A stretch of 64,000 bases of DNA from the NCBI GenBank assembly GCA_016932435.1, contig JAFGCW010000036.1, forward strand, positions 1-64,000, given 5' to 3'. This DNA is from Dehalococcoidales bacterium. GTDB lineage: Bacteria > Chloroflexota > Dehalococcoidia > Dehalococcoidales > UBA2162. The notes under the pieces were generated by a model that saw only the letters and a list, made by a program, of their open reading frames with translations, searched no databases and was not told where the DNA came from. Shown here piece after piece: positions 26,456 to 35,966 of the stretch (the stretch's first letter is position 1; every line of letters begins with the position of its first letter). The translations under genes were made by a program, and so were the position numbers.

Positions 26456-27091
26456 ATGATTGATTCCAACACCTTTGAGCATGAGTGTCTCGATAAGCCT
26501 TCGGGGAAGCGGCAGCGGATTGCGAATCTCACGTCAAACATTCTTAATCCTTTCCTGCTGTGCCTTGCCCTTATCGTGCTGTTCTCATTCAAGTCAGCAG
26601 CCAGCACATCGGAGGCCATCAAATGGGCTTCAATATCGACCGGACTCGGTTTATTACCCGTATTCCTGGTAATTCTCTATTTACTCAGGCAGGGTAAACT
26701 CGATGACTTCTTTATTGCAGCGCGGGAACAGAGAACAAGGATTTACTTTATCGGTTGTTTAAGCGCCGCCGCAGGCTGTATTACACTCGCATTACTGGAA
26801 GCTCCTGATATACTATTAGCAGGTTTCGTTACCGGAGTATCCACAGCGGTCGTGTTTGCTGTTATCAATCTATGGTGGAAGATAAGCCTTCATACAGCCA
26901 TCGTCGCTGCTTCAGCGACTATCCTGGTAATGATATTCGGATGGATCGCAGCCGCAAGTGTAGTCCTGGTACCTTTAACGGCATGGTCGAGGATTGAACT
27001 TGAATGTCATTCTATCAAACAGACAGTAAGTGGTGCTCTTCTCGCTACCCTTCTCGTTTTCGCACTCTTTCAGCCTCTGGCAATGATCTAG
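26456..27091 (+). CDS. PAP2-like membrane protein with altered active site
   Basis: The 211-aa protein has about six hydrophobic helices. Toward the C-terminus, KISLHTA resembles the PAP2 motif 2 (normally PSGH), and SRIELECHSIKQ matches motif 3, SRxxxxxHxxxD, with Q in place of D. This suggests a lipid-phosphate phosphatase fold with an unusual or lost catalytic centre; activity is uncertain. It is divergent from the diacylglycerol kinase gene across a 217-bp region. No strong ribosome site precedes the ATG. Confidence 0.6.
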   Translation: MIDSNTFEHECLDKPSGKRQRIANLTSNILNPFLLCLALIVLFSFKSAASTSEAIKWASISTGLGLLPVFLVILYLLRQGKLDDFFIAAREQRTRIYFIGCLSAAAGCITLALLEAPDILLAGFVTGVSTAVVFAVINLWWKISLHTAIVAASATILVMIFGWIAAASVVLVPLTAWSRIELECHSIKQTVSGALLATLLVFALFQPLAMI

Positions 27092-27127
27092 GTTATTGAT
27101 CTACAACAAGTAGATTCAAAAAGGTTC

Positions 27128-28732
27128 CTATACTTTCCTGTCTGATCCTTCCCAGTATTTATCTCTCAACTCCCTTTTGAGGATCTTCCCTGAAGGATTC
27201 TTTGGAATGGATTCGATGAATTCAACCGATTTCGGAGCCTTGTACCTGGCAAGTTTATCCTTGCAGAAATTGATTATTTCCTCTTCAGTGGCAGTTGCGC
27301 TCTCTTTCAGGCTTATCACTGCATGGACTTTCTCAACCCAGTAGGAGTCCGGTATGCCAATCACTGCCGCTTCTCTGACCGCAGGATGTCCGTAGAGGAC
27401 TTCTTCCACCTCTCTCGGGTAAATATTCTCGCCACCGGAAACAATCATATCCTTGCGTCTATCAACGATATAGACGTAACCCTTGTTATCATAGTAACCG
27501 ACATCACCGGTATAAACCCAGCCGTCGATGAGTGTCTCATCGGTATCATCCGGCATTTTCCAGTACTCCACCATTAAATGTCTACTCTGGACAATTATCT
27601 CGCCCATTTCTCCCGGATCAACATCGTTATTATCCTGATCGACAATCCTGACGTGGACGCCATAACTGGGTCTTCCTGCCGAAGCCAGTATCTTCTGCTC
27701 TTCGGGAGACTTATCTACAACCTTACCGTCTTCCCTTGTCAGGTCTGAAATTTCCGGTCCGGTTTCTGTCTGTCCATATCCCTGGGCAAATATCGGCCCC
27801 CACGTTTCTATACCTTTTTTCAGTACCTCGACCGGCATTGGTGAAGCTGCGTACCACATCCTTTCCAGGCTGCTGATATCATACTTTTCCTTATCGGGCA
27901 CGGCAAGCATGGCAACCAGGTGGGTAGCCACGATATCCATATCCGTAGCTTTCTCATCCTGGATTGCCTGCAAAGTCGCCGCCGGATCGAACGACCTCTG
28001 GGGCATTATCACATTACTGCCGGCAATATAGAGGAAGGCCCGGAAGTGGTGAATTCCTCCGATATGAAAGAGGGGCATTACCTGAATATGCTTAGCACCG
28101 GGTTGCAGTCCCATTTCCATGACAAGATTCTTGGTGTTGTCTATAAACCGGCTTTGCGTGTATAGCGCCCCGCGGGGTAATCCGGTCGTACCGCTTGTAT
28201 AAACAATAGCCAGAGGATCTTCCTCGTCTACCTGGATATCGGGTTCTTCACCGGACTCATTTTCAAGCAGCTCATCGATATTCGCCATATCTCCGGCTGT
28301 TCCCTCGATCGAAATGAAATTTTTAACCTTGTTTATCTTTCCTCTAAGCGATTCGACAGTATCTATAAACTCAGGTCCTACCAGCAGAGTGTTGGCTTCA
28401 GAGTAATTTATCAGGTATTCAAGTTCGCTTGCCTGCAGCCGGAAATTAAACGGCGAAGTAATATAACCGGCTTTCCAGGCGGCTCCATAAAAATCAGCGT
28501 ACTCAAGACAGTTGTATGAAAGAATACCAATGACATCACCCTTCTCGACTCCCATTTTCCGAACTGAGTTTATCAGGCTGTTCACTCTGGTATTGTACTC
28601 GGAGAAAGTGATACGTCTGGACTTATAAACAAAAGCCTCGCTATCCGGGTAAAGCAACGCGTTCCTGTATATAACGTCAGCATAGGTGCCTATGTTATAG
28701 CGACAAAGTTCTTTCAGGATATATTTATCCAT
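27128..28732 (-). CDS. Acyl-CoA synthetase (AMP-forming ligase)
   Basis: The 534-aa enzyme activates a carboxylic acid to its CoA ester via an acyl-adenylate. Motifs are LAIVYTSGTTGLPRGAL (P-loop A3), YGQTETGPE (A5), DGWVYTGDVGYYDNKGYVYIVDRRKDMIVSGGENIYPREVEE (A7-A8) and NPSGKILKRELR with the catalytic lysine (A10). Substrate chain length cannot be told. GGAGG is 9-10 bp before the ATG. Transcribed on its own strand between two plus-strand genes. May feed acyl-CoA oxidation with EtfAB. Confidence 0.9.
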   Translation of the reverse strand: MDKYILKELCRYNIGTYADVIYRNALLYPDSEAFVYKSRRITFSEYNTRVNSLINSVRKMGVEKGDVIGILSYNCLEYADFYGAAWKAGYITSPFNFRLQASELEYLINYSEANTLLVGPEFIDTVESLRGKINKVKNFISIEGTAGDMANIDELLENESGEEPDIQVDEEDPLAIVYTSGTTGLPRGALYTQSRFIDNTKNLVMEMGLQPGAKHIQVMPLFHIGGIHHFRAFLYIAGSNVIMPQRSFDPAATLQAIQDEKATDMDIVATHLVAMLAVPDKEKYDISSLERMWYAASPMPVEVLKKGIETWGPIFAQGYGQTETGPEISDLTREDGKVVDKSPEEQKILASAGRPSYGVHVRIVDQDNNDVDPGEMGEIIVQSRHLMVEYWKMPDDTDETLIDGWVYTGDVGYYDNKGYVYIVDRRKDMIVSGGENIYPREVEEVLYGHPAVREAAVIGIPDSYWVEKVHAVISLKESATATEEEIINFCKDKLARYKAPKSVEFIESIPKNPSGKILKRELRDKYWEGSDRKV

Positions 28733-28861
28733 AATTACACTCCTCCTTATGTTAAATATTATTTTGATATTGATAGATTACTGCCACCGTAGTATATCTT
28801 GAAACATTCGAAAGATTCAATGCTATAAATGGATAACCTATCTCACATTGGAGGTGAAAAC

Positions 28862-29224
28862 ATGCTTACGGGATTTAAGACCTATCTGAAAGTAGCCTGG
28901 AAATGTAAGACCCCGCTCGTGTTAATCCTGGATAAAGAATACGCTCCAATCTCACAAGATATACTGAATGAAATAGCTACAGAGATCAGTGATAAATTCG
29001 AGTACATTAAGAACGTCGCCGATTGTGATGATGCCTCACTGCTATTTAAAGCAGCCGCCAGCGAACGGAAAGAAAACAGTGTCGGCCTGATTTTTGGCAA
29101 AACACCGAACGGTCTGCACGCATGGAACTTGGCTATGTGTCCGGACGGAATTACAGAAGTGGAACCGCAGAATTCCAGGATGGGGAAAAGAAAAGGCTAT
29201 CGTCCGATAATGGTAATTATCTAG
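28862..29224 (+). CDS. Hypothetical protein, 120 aa
   Basis: The ATG at 28862 has a perfect GGAGGTGA site 6 bp upstream, favouring it over an earlier in-frame ATG at 28829. The C-terminal half (GLIFGKTPNGLHAWNLAMCPDGITEVEPQN) resembles domains in phage- and lectin-associated hypothetical proteins, but I cannot name a family. The stop is 3 bp from the end of the convergent plsY. Confidence 0.55.
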   Translation: MLTGFKTYLKVAWKCKTPLVLILDKEYAPISQDILNEIATEISDKFEYIKNVADCDDASLLFKAAASERKENSVGLIFGKTPNGLHAWNLAMCPDGITEVEPQNSRMGKRKGYRPIMVII

Positions 29225-29227
29225 ATA

Positions 29228-29854
29228 TCAGAACCTGTCTTTCAGACCTTTGCGGATAAAGACCCGTTTCCAGTTGCCACCGGTGGAACGCATCTCCAGT
29301 AATCTCGGTAAATAGCGTACCACTACCATCAGCAAGATAATTACTGAAAACAGTACCCATTTTCCCGACTCATATCCCAGCCAGGCCACGAAAGGTGCGC
29401 ATAACAACGCAAGCGCATAGCTGAATGTCGGATATCGGGTCAGCAATAAAGCCAGGATAAATATACCGACCGCCAGAGGAATTGCCTTTGGCATCAGTAA
29501 TGCAAGAATACCTATCGCTGTAGCACCGCCTTTTCCTCCTTTGAACTTTAAAAACACCGGAAACATGTGCCCGATGACAGACACTCCGGCTGCGGCAAGC
29601 TGGATATTTTCCGGAGTATCAAGCCACCTGGCAACTAATATCGCCAGTGCTCCCTTAGCCATATCAAGAAGCAGAACCAGCACACCCCAGCCGAATCCTA
29701 CCCGGTAAATGGTATTCATCGCACCCATGTTCCGTGTCCCGACTTCCCGTATGTCCTCTCCTTTTATCCAACGGGTTATGATATAGGCAAAAGGGAGAGA
29801 GCCGAGAAGGTAGGCACAGACTACAGCGATTATAGAACTGACAACCTCATTCAT
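29228..29854 (-). CDS. plsY: Glycerol-3-phosphate acyltransferase PlsY
   Basis: The 208-aa integral membrane enzyme transfers an acyl group from acyl-phosphate to glycerol-3-phosphate, the first step of phospholipid synthesis. The three family motifs are visible: LLGSLPFAYIITRW with GTRNMGAMN, VSVIGHMFPVFLKFKGGKGGATAIG (GGKG), and the later small-residue motif SYALALLCAPFVAW. Five or so hydrophobic helices. The ATG has only a weak ribosome site. Confidence 0.9.
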   Translation of the reverse strand: MNEVVSSIIAVVCAYLLGSLPFAYIITRWIKGEDIREVGTRNMGAMNTIYRVGFGWGVLVLLLDMAKGALAILVARWLDTPENIQLAAAGVSVIGHMFPVFLKFKGGKGGATAIGILALLMPKAIPLAVGIFILALLLTRYPTFSYALALLCAPFVAWLGYESGKWVLFSVIILLMVVVRYLPRLLEMRSTGGNWKRVFIRKGLKDRF

Positions 29855-29880
29855 AGCTACTTTTTACTGTATTGGTATTC

Positions 29881-30258
29881 TTACAGTGTACCTTCCTGCA
29901 ACTCTATCTTTACGTTCTCAGGAGCGGTAAGGAAAGACATCTTGAACGTTGGACTCACTTCCCGGTAGTCCTGTGTAAAGGGGACTCCCTGGGATTTCAG
30001 TTCATCGATTGCTGTTTTCAGATCATCTGTCCGGATCCCAAAATGGTCGAGTCCGTTCTGAACTGTTCCTTCCTCAGCCGGAGCAATCAGTATGGAAGTC
30101 CCGTTCAAATCCAGGCTAACCATCGCTTTACCTTCACCGAATTCCATCTTGTTGACAATTTTCGCTCCGAACATCTTCTCGTAAAACTCAGCCGTCTTTA
30201 CAGTGTCTGTACTCCTTAAATGAACATGGTCGAACCAGAATTGAGGCATGCCTGCCAC
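29881..30258 (-). CDS. VOC-family (glyoxalase/dioxygenase-fold) protein
   Basis: The 125-aa protein starts WFDHVHLRSTDTVKTAEFYEKMFGAKIV and has DHFGIRTDDLKTAIDELKSQGVPF, the two beta-alpha-beta modules of the vicinal oxygen chelate fold. Candidate metal ligands are the two His (DHVH, DHFG) and E in IELQEG. The reaction is unknown (isomerase, lyase or dioxygenase-like); methylmalonyl-CoA epimerase-like proteins share this fold. GGAGGTGG precedes the ATG. Confidence 0.8.
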   Translation of the reverse strand: MAGMPQFWFDHVHLRSTDTVKTAEFYEKMFGAKIVNKMEFGEGKAMVSLDLNGTSILIAPAEEGTVQNGLDHFGIRTDDLKTAIDELKSQGVPFTQDYREVSPTFKMSFLTAPENVKIELQEGTL

Positions 30259-30365
30259 CTCCTGTCCTTATCATTATTAGTTGCCCCATCATAAATCCGT
30301 CTAATAAACGATGTCAATAAAGACCATCCGGGGCAACTGTTCCCGATTTAAACAAGTGAAGGTAA

Positions 30366-30893
30366 TTATGTTTCTTCGACAGTAACTTTCGTCATGACGT
30401 CGCCGTTCTCGATCGTTTTCAGGACGTCCATGCCTTTGATAAGCTGACCGAAGACAGAATGACGGTTATTCAAATGTGGCTGCGGTGCGTAGGTGATGAA
30501 AAATTGTGAACCGTTGGTATTCGGCCCGGCATTCGCCATCGAAAGAGTCCCGGTTCCGTGCTTGTGACCGGTGAATTCATCCTCGAATGAGTAACCGGGT
30601 CCACCAGCGCCGGTGCCCGTAGGATCGCCGCCCTGTGCCATGAAATCGGGAATGACACGATGAAATGTTACTCCGTCATAATAACCTTCCCTGGCAAGGA
30701 AAACGAAATTATTCACTGTTTTCGGCACATCCTTGGCAAACAAGTCCAGTACGAGATTCCCTTTCTCCGTTTCAATGGTTGCGGTGTACTCCTTGGTGGT
30801 ATCGATGACTATTTCGGGAGGTTCTGAATATTTCATAGATTGTTTTCCGGTGTACTCAATCCGGTATAAACCGTATACACCTGCTCCTTTCAT
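30366..30893 (-). CDS. Cyclophilin-type peptidyl-prolyl isomerase
   Basis: The catalytic domain (about residues 35-175) has [73 protein letters not shown] and a final EET, diagnostic for bacterial cyclophilins. It accelerates proline cis-trans isomerisation. No signal peptide, so cytoplasmic. The start is uncertain: ATG at 30893 sits 3 bp after the previous gene without a ribosome site, while ATG at 30836 (MKYSEPPE) would give the usual length. Downstream of the PIG-L gene in a probable operon. Confidence 0.88.
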   Translation of the reverse strand: MKGAGVYGLYRIEYTGKQSMKYSEPPEIVIDTTKEYTATIETEKGNLVLDLFAKDVPKTVNNFVFLAREGYYDGVTFHRVIPDFMAQGGDPTGTGAGGPGYSFEDEFTGHKHGTGTLSMANAGPNTNGSQFFITYAPQPHLNNRHSVFGQLIKGMDVLKTIENGDVMTKVTVEET

Positions 30894-30896
30894 TCA

Positions 30897-31607
30897 TTAT
30901 ATGGAATAAGAAAAGGGTTCCCACCTGATCACTTCGCGATGGAACCCTTCAGCATAGTCGAATCCAAGATCCCGTGCATTCATCCTAGCCATGTTTTTTA
31001 ACATCTCACCGAAATCCGGCCTGTCCCCCACCTGGCTGCGATGGCAACGTATAGCGGCTACCTTATCATCTATCGTGCCACTGATATCCTCGAAGTAATT
31101 GTTCTGCATTCTTCCGCTGAACAGCATCTCCTTAACCTTGTGAGGTTCCAGCCCTTCATCCAGTAACTCGGGAAAAGCATAGGCGTTTCCGGCAGCAGGA
31201 TACACTGCTTCGACGGTCGCATATCCCGCTATTCTGTGATCTCTATGATCCATGTATCTGCCGTGAGGATCGACTGTCACCACAGTGTCAGGTTTGAAAA
31301 TCCTTATCTGGCGAACGATATCTTTCCTCAACTCGGGAGTATTTTCCAGTCCCTGGTCAGGATATCTAAGAAATATGACTTCCTTTACTCCCAGTATCCC
31401 GGCGGCAGCCAATTGTTCTTTTTCTCTGGTTGCAGCTATTTCTTCAGGTCTTATTGCCGGATCATTGGTGCCTTTATCACCATTGCTTATAACAATATAA
31501 ACAACGTTTTTCCCTTCGCGAATCCACTTGGCTACCGAACCTGCAAAACGGGTTTCCGCATCATCCGGATGGGGAGTAGTTACCAGCACGTGGGCCTTTT
31601 CAGTCAT
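30897..31607 (-). CDS. PIG-L family (LmbE-like) deacetylase
   Basis: The 236-aa zinc hydrolase shows VLVTTPHPDDAE near the N-terminus (metal-binding PHPDDAE) and HGRYMDHRDHRIAG, which supplies the third ligand. The family removes N-acetyl groups from GlcNAc conjugates such as those leading to bacillithiol or mycothiol, or from antibiotics; the substrate here is unknown. The stop lies next to the cyclophilin start. Confidence 0.85.
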   Translation of the reverse strand: MTEKAHVLVTTPHPDDAETRFAGSVAKWIREGKNVVYIVISNGDKGTNDPAIRPEEIAATREKEQLAAAGILGVKEVIFLRYPDQGLENTPELRKDIVRQIRIFKPDTVVTVDPHGRYMDHRDHRIAGYATVEAVYPAAGNAYAFPELLDEGLEPHKVKEMLFSGRMQNNYFEDISGTIDDKVAAIRCHRSQVGDRPDFGEMLKNMARMNARDLGFDYAEGFHREVIRWEPFSYSI

Positions 31608-31674
31608 ATCAATAAGGTATTCTATAATAACGGAGTTCTTAAAGACAAACCGGATATGTATCCGATGTCACCGA

Positions 31675-32100
31675 TTAGACCTGCGATCGAATTCCTTTAA
31701 ACATTCCGGTAGCATATTCTCCAAACTTCATTTCACCAGAAATTTCATTACCCGATATTGCCGCCGTGAATTCAATCTGTAATTCGGTTGCTGCCTTAAT
31801 ATCCGGATGAGGTGGCTCCATAATAAATTCAGAAAGGGAATCTGAAATAAAACTACCGAGTTTCTTGAAAAAGCCGCCCTCGGAATCGTCATCATCATCC
31901 GTATTAACTGATTCCGGCGTCAGCACTACCATCCAGGCAACATCATTTCCTTTCACGCTTCCGCTGCTGAAATCATGTTTACCAAACGGTCCATCGATAC
32001 TTCCACTCAGTGTGTTTCCCTCGGTTTTCAGAGTAATCGACAACGAACGTGTCCCCTCCGGCATTGACACTACGACATTGTATGTACCATCTAAAGCCAT
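31675..32100 (-). CDS. Hypothetical beta-rich protein, 141 aa
   Basis: A small protein of alternating short strands (ITLKTEGNTLSGSIDG, AAISGNEISGEMKFGEYA) around an acidic linker DDDDDSEGG, looking like two halves of a lipocalin-like or up-and-down barrel. GAGGTGG precedes the ATG. No signal peptide and no recognised family. Divergent from the exonuclease-like gene at 32240. Confidence 0.55.
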   Translation of the reverse strand: MALDGTYNVVVSMPEGTRSLSITLKTEGNTLSGSIDGPFGKHDFSSGSVKGNDVAWMVVLTPESVNTDDDDDSEGGFFKKLGSFISDSLSEFIMEPPHPDIKAATELQIEFTAAISGNEISGEMKFGEYATGMFKGIRSQV

Positions 32101-32205
32101 TATTCCACCTCATTTGATCGTTACGAATACGGGTAATGGAAGTACTTCCAGTATACCAGATATCTGTGTTTTTTTATCACGTTTATGTTCTTTTTCGCTG
32201 TATTG

Positions 32206-32211
32206 TATAAT
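32206..32211 (+). promoter_or_regulatory. -10 box for the RNase H-like gene
   Basis: A consensus TATAAT at 32206-32211 lies 28 bp before the TTG start at 32240. The -35 region is poor. The predicted start near 32218 leaves room only for the GGAG site at 32228-32231, giving a very short leader. Confidence 0.45.
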
Positions 32212-32239
32212 ATCTAAAGCAGACACTGGAGTAGATGCC

Positions 32240-32737
32240 TTGGATTCACCTGTCGAAGTATTCCTAGATATAGAAACAACCGGACTTTCTCCAAAGGAAA
32301 GCGAAATAACGGTAATAGGCTTCTATATCTGTTCGGGTATGGAAGCCCGGTCTGTCCAGCTTGTGGGAAGAGATATTACCAGGACAGAAATTCTCGCTAC
32401 CCTTGAAGGGGCGGATACTATATATACCTATAATGGTGCTCGTTTCGACCTGCCTTTTATCTATCAGCATCTTGGTATCAATCTCGCTGAGATGTACGAT
32501 CACTGTGACCTAATGTTCCAGTGCTGGAGGAATAATTTAAAGGGCGGGTTGAAAGGCGTTGAAAAGCAGCTTGGCATCGGTCGTGAATCAGTTGGAGTCG
32601 ATGGATTTGAGGCAATTCGACTCTGGTACAGATATCTCTACTCAGCCGACCTCGAAGCTCTCGATACACTTCTCCGTTACAACCTAGAAGATGTGGTAAA
32701 CCTGAAAATCCTGAAGGAAATTCTCGACGAAATGTAG
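32240..32737 (+). CDS. RNase H-like 3'-5' exonuclease-domain protein
   Basis: The 165-aa protein begins SPVEVFLDIETTGLSPKESEITVIGFY, exonuclease motif I (DIET), then YNGARFDLPFI (motif II) and LLRYNLEDVVNLKIL (motif III with a late Asp), matching the ribonuclease-H-like YprB/PF13482 group. Start TTG at 32240 is chosen because GGAG is 8 bp upstream and a -10 box is at 32206; longer frames upstream run into the divergent gene. Role in DNA or RNA trimming is inferred. Confidence 0.75.
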   Translation: MDSPVEVFLDIETTGLSPKESEITVIGFYICSGMEARSVQLVGRDITRTEILATLEGADTIYTYNGARFDLPFIYQHLGINLAEMYDHCDLMFQCWRNNLKGGLKGVEKQLGIGRESVGVDGFEAIRLWYRYLYSADLEALDTLLRYNLEDVVNLKILKEILDEM

Positions 32738-32821
32738 TATTACTCATCACAGGTTCAAAAATATCAAGGAAAATGGTCAGGTCCTCTGGCTGAAAAATGG
32801 ACCGGTACTGATTCTTCAAAA

Positions 32822-32849
32822 AAAGGGGACTCGAAAATGAGTCCCCTTT
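32822..32849. terminator. Bidirectional terminator
   Basis: AAAGGGGACTC (32822-32832) pairs perfectly with 32839-32849 around a 6-nt loop, in AT-rich flanks, between the convergent RNase H-like and URO-D genes. Confidence 0.75.
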
Positions 32850-32870
32850 CAACTTTTCCTTGAGCGTAGT

Positions 32871-34208
32871 CTATTTGTAGATACCGTATTCTTTCGCTGA
32901 TTCCATCAATGCTTTCAGGTTGTTTATATCTCCCTTTTCAACACTGGCACCGGCAGCAAGGATGTAACCTCCGCCCGGAGCGCAAGTTTCTATCAACTTG
33001 CGGCACTCCGCTTTAACTTCATCATGTGTGCCAGTCATAATCGTTGATGTAGGTACGTTTCCGGCAATACAGCAAATATCTTTCAGTGTCTTCTTTGCCA
33101 GTTCCATATCGGTCTGGTCGAAGTACCAGACAACCCCGCTGGGAGGTGTATTATTGATCTGTTTCAGGCGCAATGTATATCTGCCCTCGGCAAACGGCAT
33201 CGGTACGATACCTTCTTCGATCATCGCCAGGAAAGTAGCCTTAAGCGTCGGCCAGTAGAACTCATCGAACTGCTTGTCGGACATGAACATGTCATCACCC
33301 TTGTGCAGCGGCATCATAGCTATCGGACTCATCGTGATGGGAAAGTCTTTTATCGCATCCTGATTCATCTTCAGGCGGCGTTCCATGTAATCATGGATCC
33401 TCTGGGGACGGCGGAACATGTCCTGGCTTATTCCACGTGTACCCCTCAGCATATCGGCAAGAAAGTCGAACGGCGCCCCTGCCATAAGGCCTGCACCCAT
33501 CAGTGGCGGATAACCGCGTGACAGTACAAGGTCCCTGATCTCCCGGTTAGCAGTAGCCCATCTCTTATGCTCATCACTCAGATCCATCAATGTCTGGAAT
33601 GTCTTGCGTATGTCAGGATCTGCTAATGCAGTTATCCAGGCCGTTCCCTGGAGCATACGCAACGGAGGAAGTTTCCTGAACGATTCAAAAAGTCCTGTTG
33701 TACGGGGCAGCATCGTCCTGATATTGAAATCGGATTCATCCATCTCCAGGAGATCATATTCATCAGGACTCATATATTCACCCTCAACGAATTGATTGGT
33801 GGGTGAATCCTCGGGTAGACCGATTCCCGGAAGAAGCGTCGTTTTCGAACACATCGCTTCTGAAATTATACCGGATGGGATTAATCCGGGCCCGCTGAAT
33901 GTATCCATGTCCCCAAAATCATCCATGAATTTTATCCAGCATTCCCGCATTTTCTCATAGTCGTACATCATCCCGTGGAAATTAGATCCTCCATATATCG
34001 CCGGATATGAGTGCGCCGGGAGCATAACGGGAACCCGGTCAGGTTCTTCAAGTTTGATAGCCTTGATAAAACGTTCTACCCTTGTCTTGAATAATTCCTC
34101 GGCTTCGTTATTTATGAAATTTACACCTTCAGCATCCCGCCACGCCTGAAATCTTACCTCTCTTTTCTGTTCCCATGATAACTCTGACCAATTTGCTGGT
34201 TTCTCCAT
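32871..34208 (-). CDS. Uroporphyrinogen decarboxylase-domain protein (corrinoid methyltransferase-like)
   Basis: From the ATG at 34208 the protein is 445 aa. It has VERFIKAIKLEEPDRVPVMLP at the start and EGRYTLRLKQINN, VVWYFDQTDMELAKKTLKDICCIAGNVPTS and CAPGGGYILAAGA near the end, the barrel elements of the URO-D superfamily. It is longer than HemE (about 350 aa), and resembles the large sets of URO-D-like proteins in anaerobic Chloroflexota thought to move methyl groups to corrinoid proteins. A longer frame reaches 34352, but the extra 48 residues look untranslated. GGAGG is 14 bp upstream, unusually far. Confidence 0.8.
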   Translation of the reverse strand: MEKPANWSELSWEQKREVRFQAWRDAEGVNFINNEAEELFKTRVERFIKAIKLEEPDRVPVMLPAHSYPAIYGGSNFHGMMYDYEKMRECWIKFMDDFGDMDTFSGPGLIPSGIISEAMCSKTTLLPGIGLPEDSPTNQFVEGEYMSPDEYDLLEMDESDFNIRTMLPRTTGLFESFRKLPPLRMLQGTAWITALADPDIRKTFQTLMDLSDEHKRWATANREIRDLVLSRGYPPLMGAGLMAGAPFDFLADMLRGTRGISQDMFRRPQRIHDYMERRLKMNQDAIKDFPITMSPIAMMPLHKGDDMFMSDKQFDEFYWPTLKATFLAMIEEGIVPMPFAEGRYTLRLKQINNTPPSGVVWYFDQTDMELAKKTLKDICCIAGNVPTSTIMTGTHDEVKAECRKLIETCAPGGGYILAAGASVEKGDINNLKALMESAKEYGIYK

Positions 34209-34392
34209 ATAGTATCTGAAAACCTCCTGTCCTTTATTATTCTTTGCAGCTCGAAAACGAGAATTCCTACTCAATTGCTGCATTTTATCAACGCTAACAA
34301 GATAAAGTAAAGACTGCTGACCTTTTCCACTACTTCTGAAAATAACTTTCAAACAGAGACAGGCAGTATTATACTTGAACGATTGGTTTAGT

Positions 34393-35955
34393 TTAAATCA
34401 ATTCATCTATTTCGTCATGTATGTCTTCAGGAACTGTCTCCGCCGTATAGATCTTTATTGCTGCTTCTCCCTCGACCGGACACTGGTGTTCACATATTCC
34501 GCAACCTATGCACAACTCAGGTAAGACATGAGGTCGCTGTACTCTACCCGAATTATTCCCTTTTCCGCCTTTGAGAATTATTGCTTTTTCCGGTATCGGA
34601 CACATCTCTTCGCAGACAATACATTCAGTGTTTTCCGACCAGGGAATGCATCTATCTTTATCGATGTAGGCAATACCTATTACTTGAGTTCGTTTCTCTT
34701 CCAGAGTAAGTTTTTCAATAGCACCCGTGGGGCATATTATCCCACATGAGTTGCAGCCGTATTCACAATATCCCAGTCTAGTATCGAGAAACGGCGTCCA
34801 CAACATACCATTACCCGGACCCGATAACGGCTGTATAGTCCCTGTGGGGCAGATTCTTACGCATTCCCCACAGCGTATACACTGTTCGTATAAACTTTCT
34901 TCATTACTCCCGGGCGGTCTCACCTTATTATGCACGTTTTTTCCAAGAACCGGGATGAACCTGAGAACGGCACCCAGCGCCAGTCCTGCCCCCAGAGAAT
35001 AGATAAGACTTCTTCGTGTCATATCTGTCTGCTCAACCGGTATTTTCTCCCGTATAAAGGATATCGCTCCAGTCGGACAGTTTTCCCTGCAATTCAGGCA
35101 CAAGGTACATTCCGGCATATCAGCGGTAAAGCTATTATCGGGATTTATCGCTCCCGTAGGACATATACGAAGGCATTTCCGGCAGGATACACACTTATCA
35201 CTATCTACGCTGTGTTTGAAGATCGACACCTTCGAGATCAATCCTAGTAATCCACCGAGAGGGCACAGGTATCGACACCAGAAACGGGGACGTACGAAAT
35301 TTAATCCCAGGATGAGTATAAATACACCCAGGAGTACAAGGTTAGGCAAATAAAAAGGCAGGGCGTTCAATAACCAGCCACGCAGCAATCCGTCTATCCA
35401 GTCCAGTGCCGGACGTAATGCTTCGAATCCGTATAACCATGATTCGGCTTCTTCTATCAGCCCGGCAAGACCGGGTAATATAGCACCGGCGACCGTTCTG
35501 AATAAAAACGTTATCGGATCCAGGATATTCAGCGTCAAACCGCCCAGAACCGCCCCAAGCAGCACCGCAACAAGTAGAACATACTTGACCATTCTCCAGC
35601 GCGATGAAACCGGTTCTTCCGTTGAAGTCCGTCTCGATGGAACCCAGTCGAAAACGGTGCCGAGTGGGCAGACCCATCCGCACCAGGCACGGCCGATTAC
35701 TACCGCTGAAATAATAGTTACCAGACCAAGCAGCATTGGCACGATAAAGGTTCTGCCGGCTATCATTGAAGTGATCCCGTTCAGAGGATCAAGACGAAAA
35801 AACAAGTCATAGGGTAAGCGACCTGATATTCCCTGGACAGTTAGGATCAGTAAAATAGAAAAAAGGATCAAGAAAAAGGCTTGTGATCCACGCCTGATCC
35901 ATATCCACTTCCGTGATAAACCTCGTTCTTTTCCAGAAGAACTATCAGATACCAA
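34393..35955 (-). CDS. Membrane-bound polyferredoxin (NapH/NosR-like)
   Basis: The 520-aa protein has several N-terminal membrane helices with the paired motifs WCGWVCPLGTVFDW and WCRYLCPLGG, followed by a series of 4Fe-4S binding motifs: CVSCRKCLRICPTGAI, CTLCLNCRENCPTGAI, CIRCGECVRICPTGTI, CIVCEEMCPIPEKA and CIGCGICEHQCPVEG. It should move electrons between a membrane donor and a soluble or extracytoplasmic acceptor. TTG at 35955 with AAAGGA is the start. It lies 11 bp after the DUF362 gene, a pairing seen in many anaerobes. Confidence 0.88.
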   Translation of the reverse strand: MVSDSSSGKERGLSRKWIWIRRGSQAFFLILFSILLILTVQGISGRLPYDLFFRLDPLNGITSMIAGRTFIVPMLLGLVTIISAVVIGRAWCGWVCPLGTVFDWVPSRRTSTEEPVSSRWRMVKYVLLVAVLLGAVLGGLTLNILDPITFLFRTVAGAILPGLAGLIEEAESWLYGFEALRPALDWIDGLLRGWLLNALPFYLPNLVLLGVFILILGLNFVRPRFWCRYLCPLGGLLGLISKVSIFKHSVDSDKCVSCRKCLRICPTGAINPDNSFTADMPECTLCLNCRENCPTGAISFIREKIPVEQTDMTRRSLIYSLGAGLALGAVLRFIPVLGKNVHNKVRPPGSNEESLYEQCIRCGECVRICPTGTIQPLSGPGNGMLWTPFLDTRLGYCEYGCNSCGIICPTGAIEKLTLEEKRTQVIGIAYIDKDRCIPWSENTECIVCEEMCPIPEKAIILKGGKGNNSGRVQRPHVLPELCIGCGICEHQCPVEGEAAIKIYTAETVPEDIHDEIDELI

Positions 35956-35966
35956 GAGTATCCTTT

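Noticed and set aside
31865..32239. N-terminal extension of the RNase H-like gene
   Set aside because: The extra 125 codons are antisense to the 31675-32100 gene; the DIET motif, GGAG site and -10 box fit a start at 32240.
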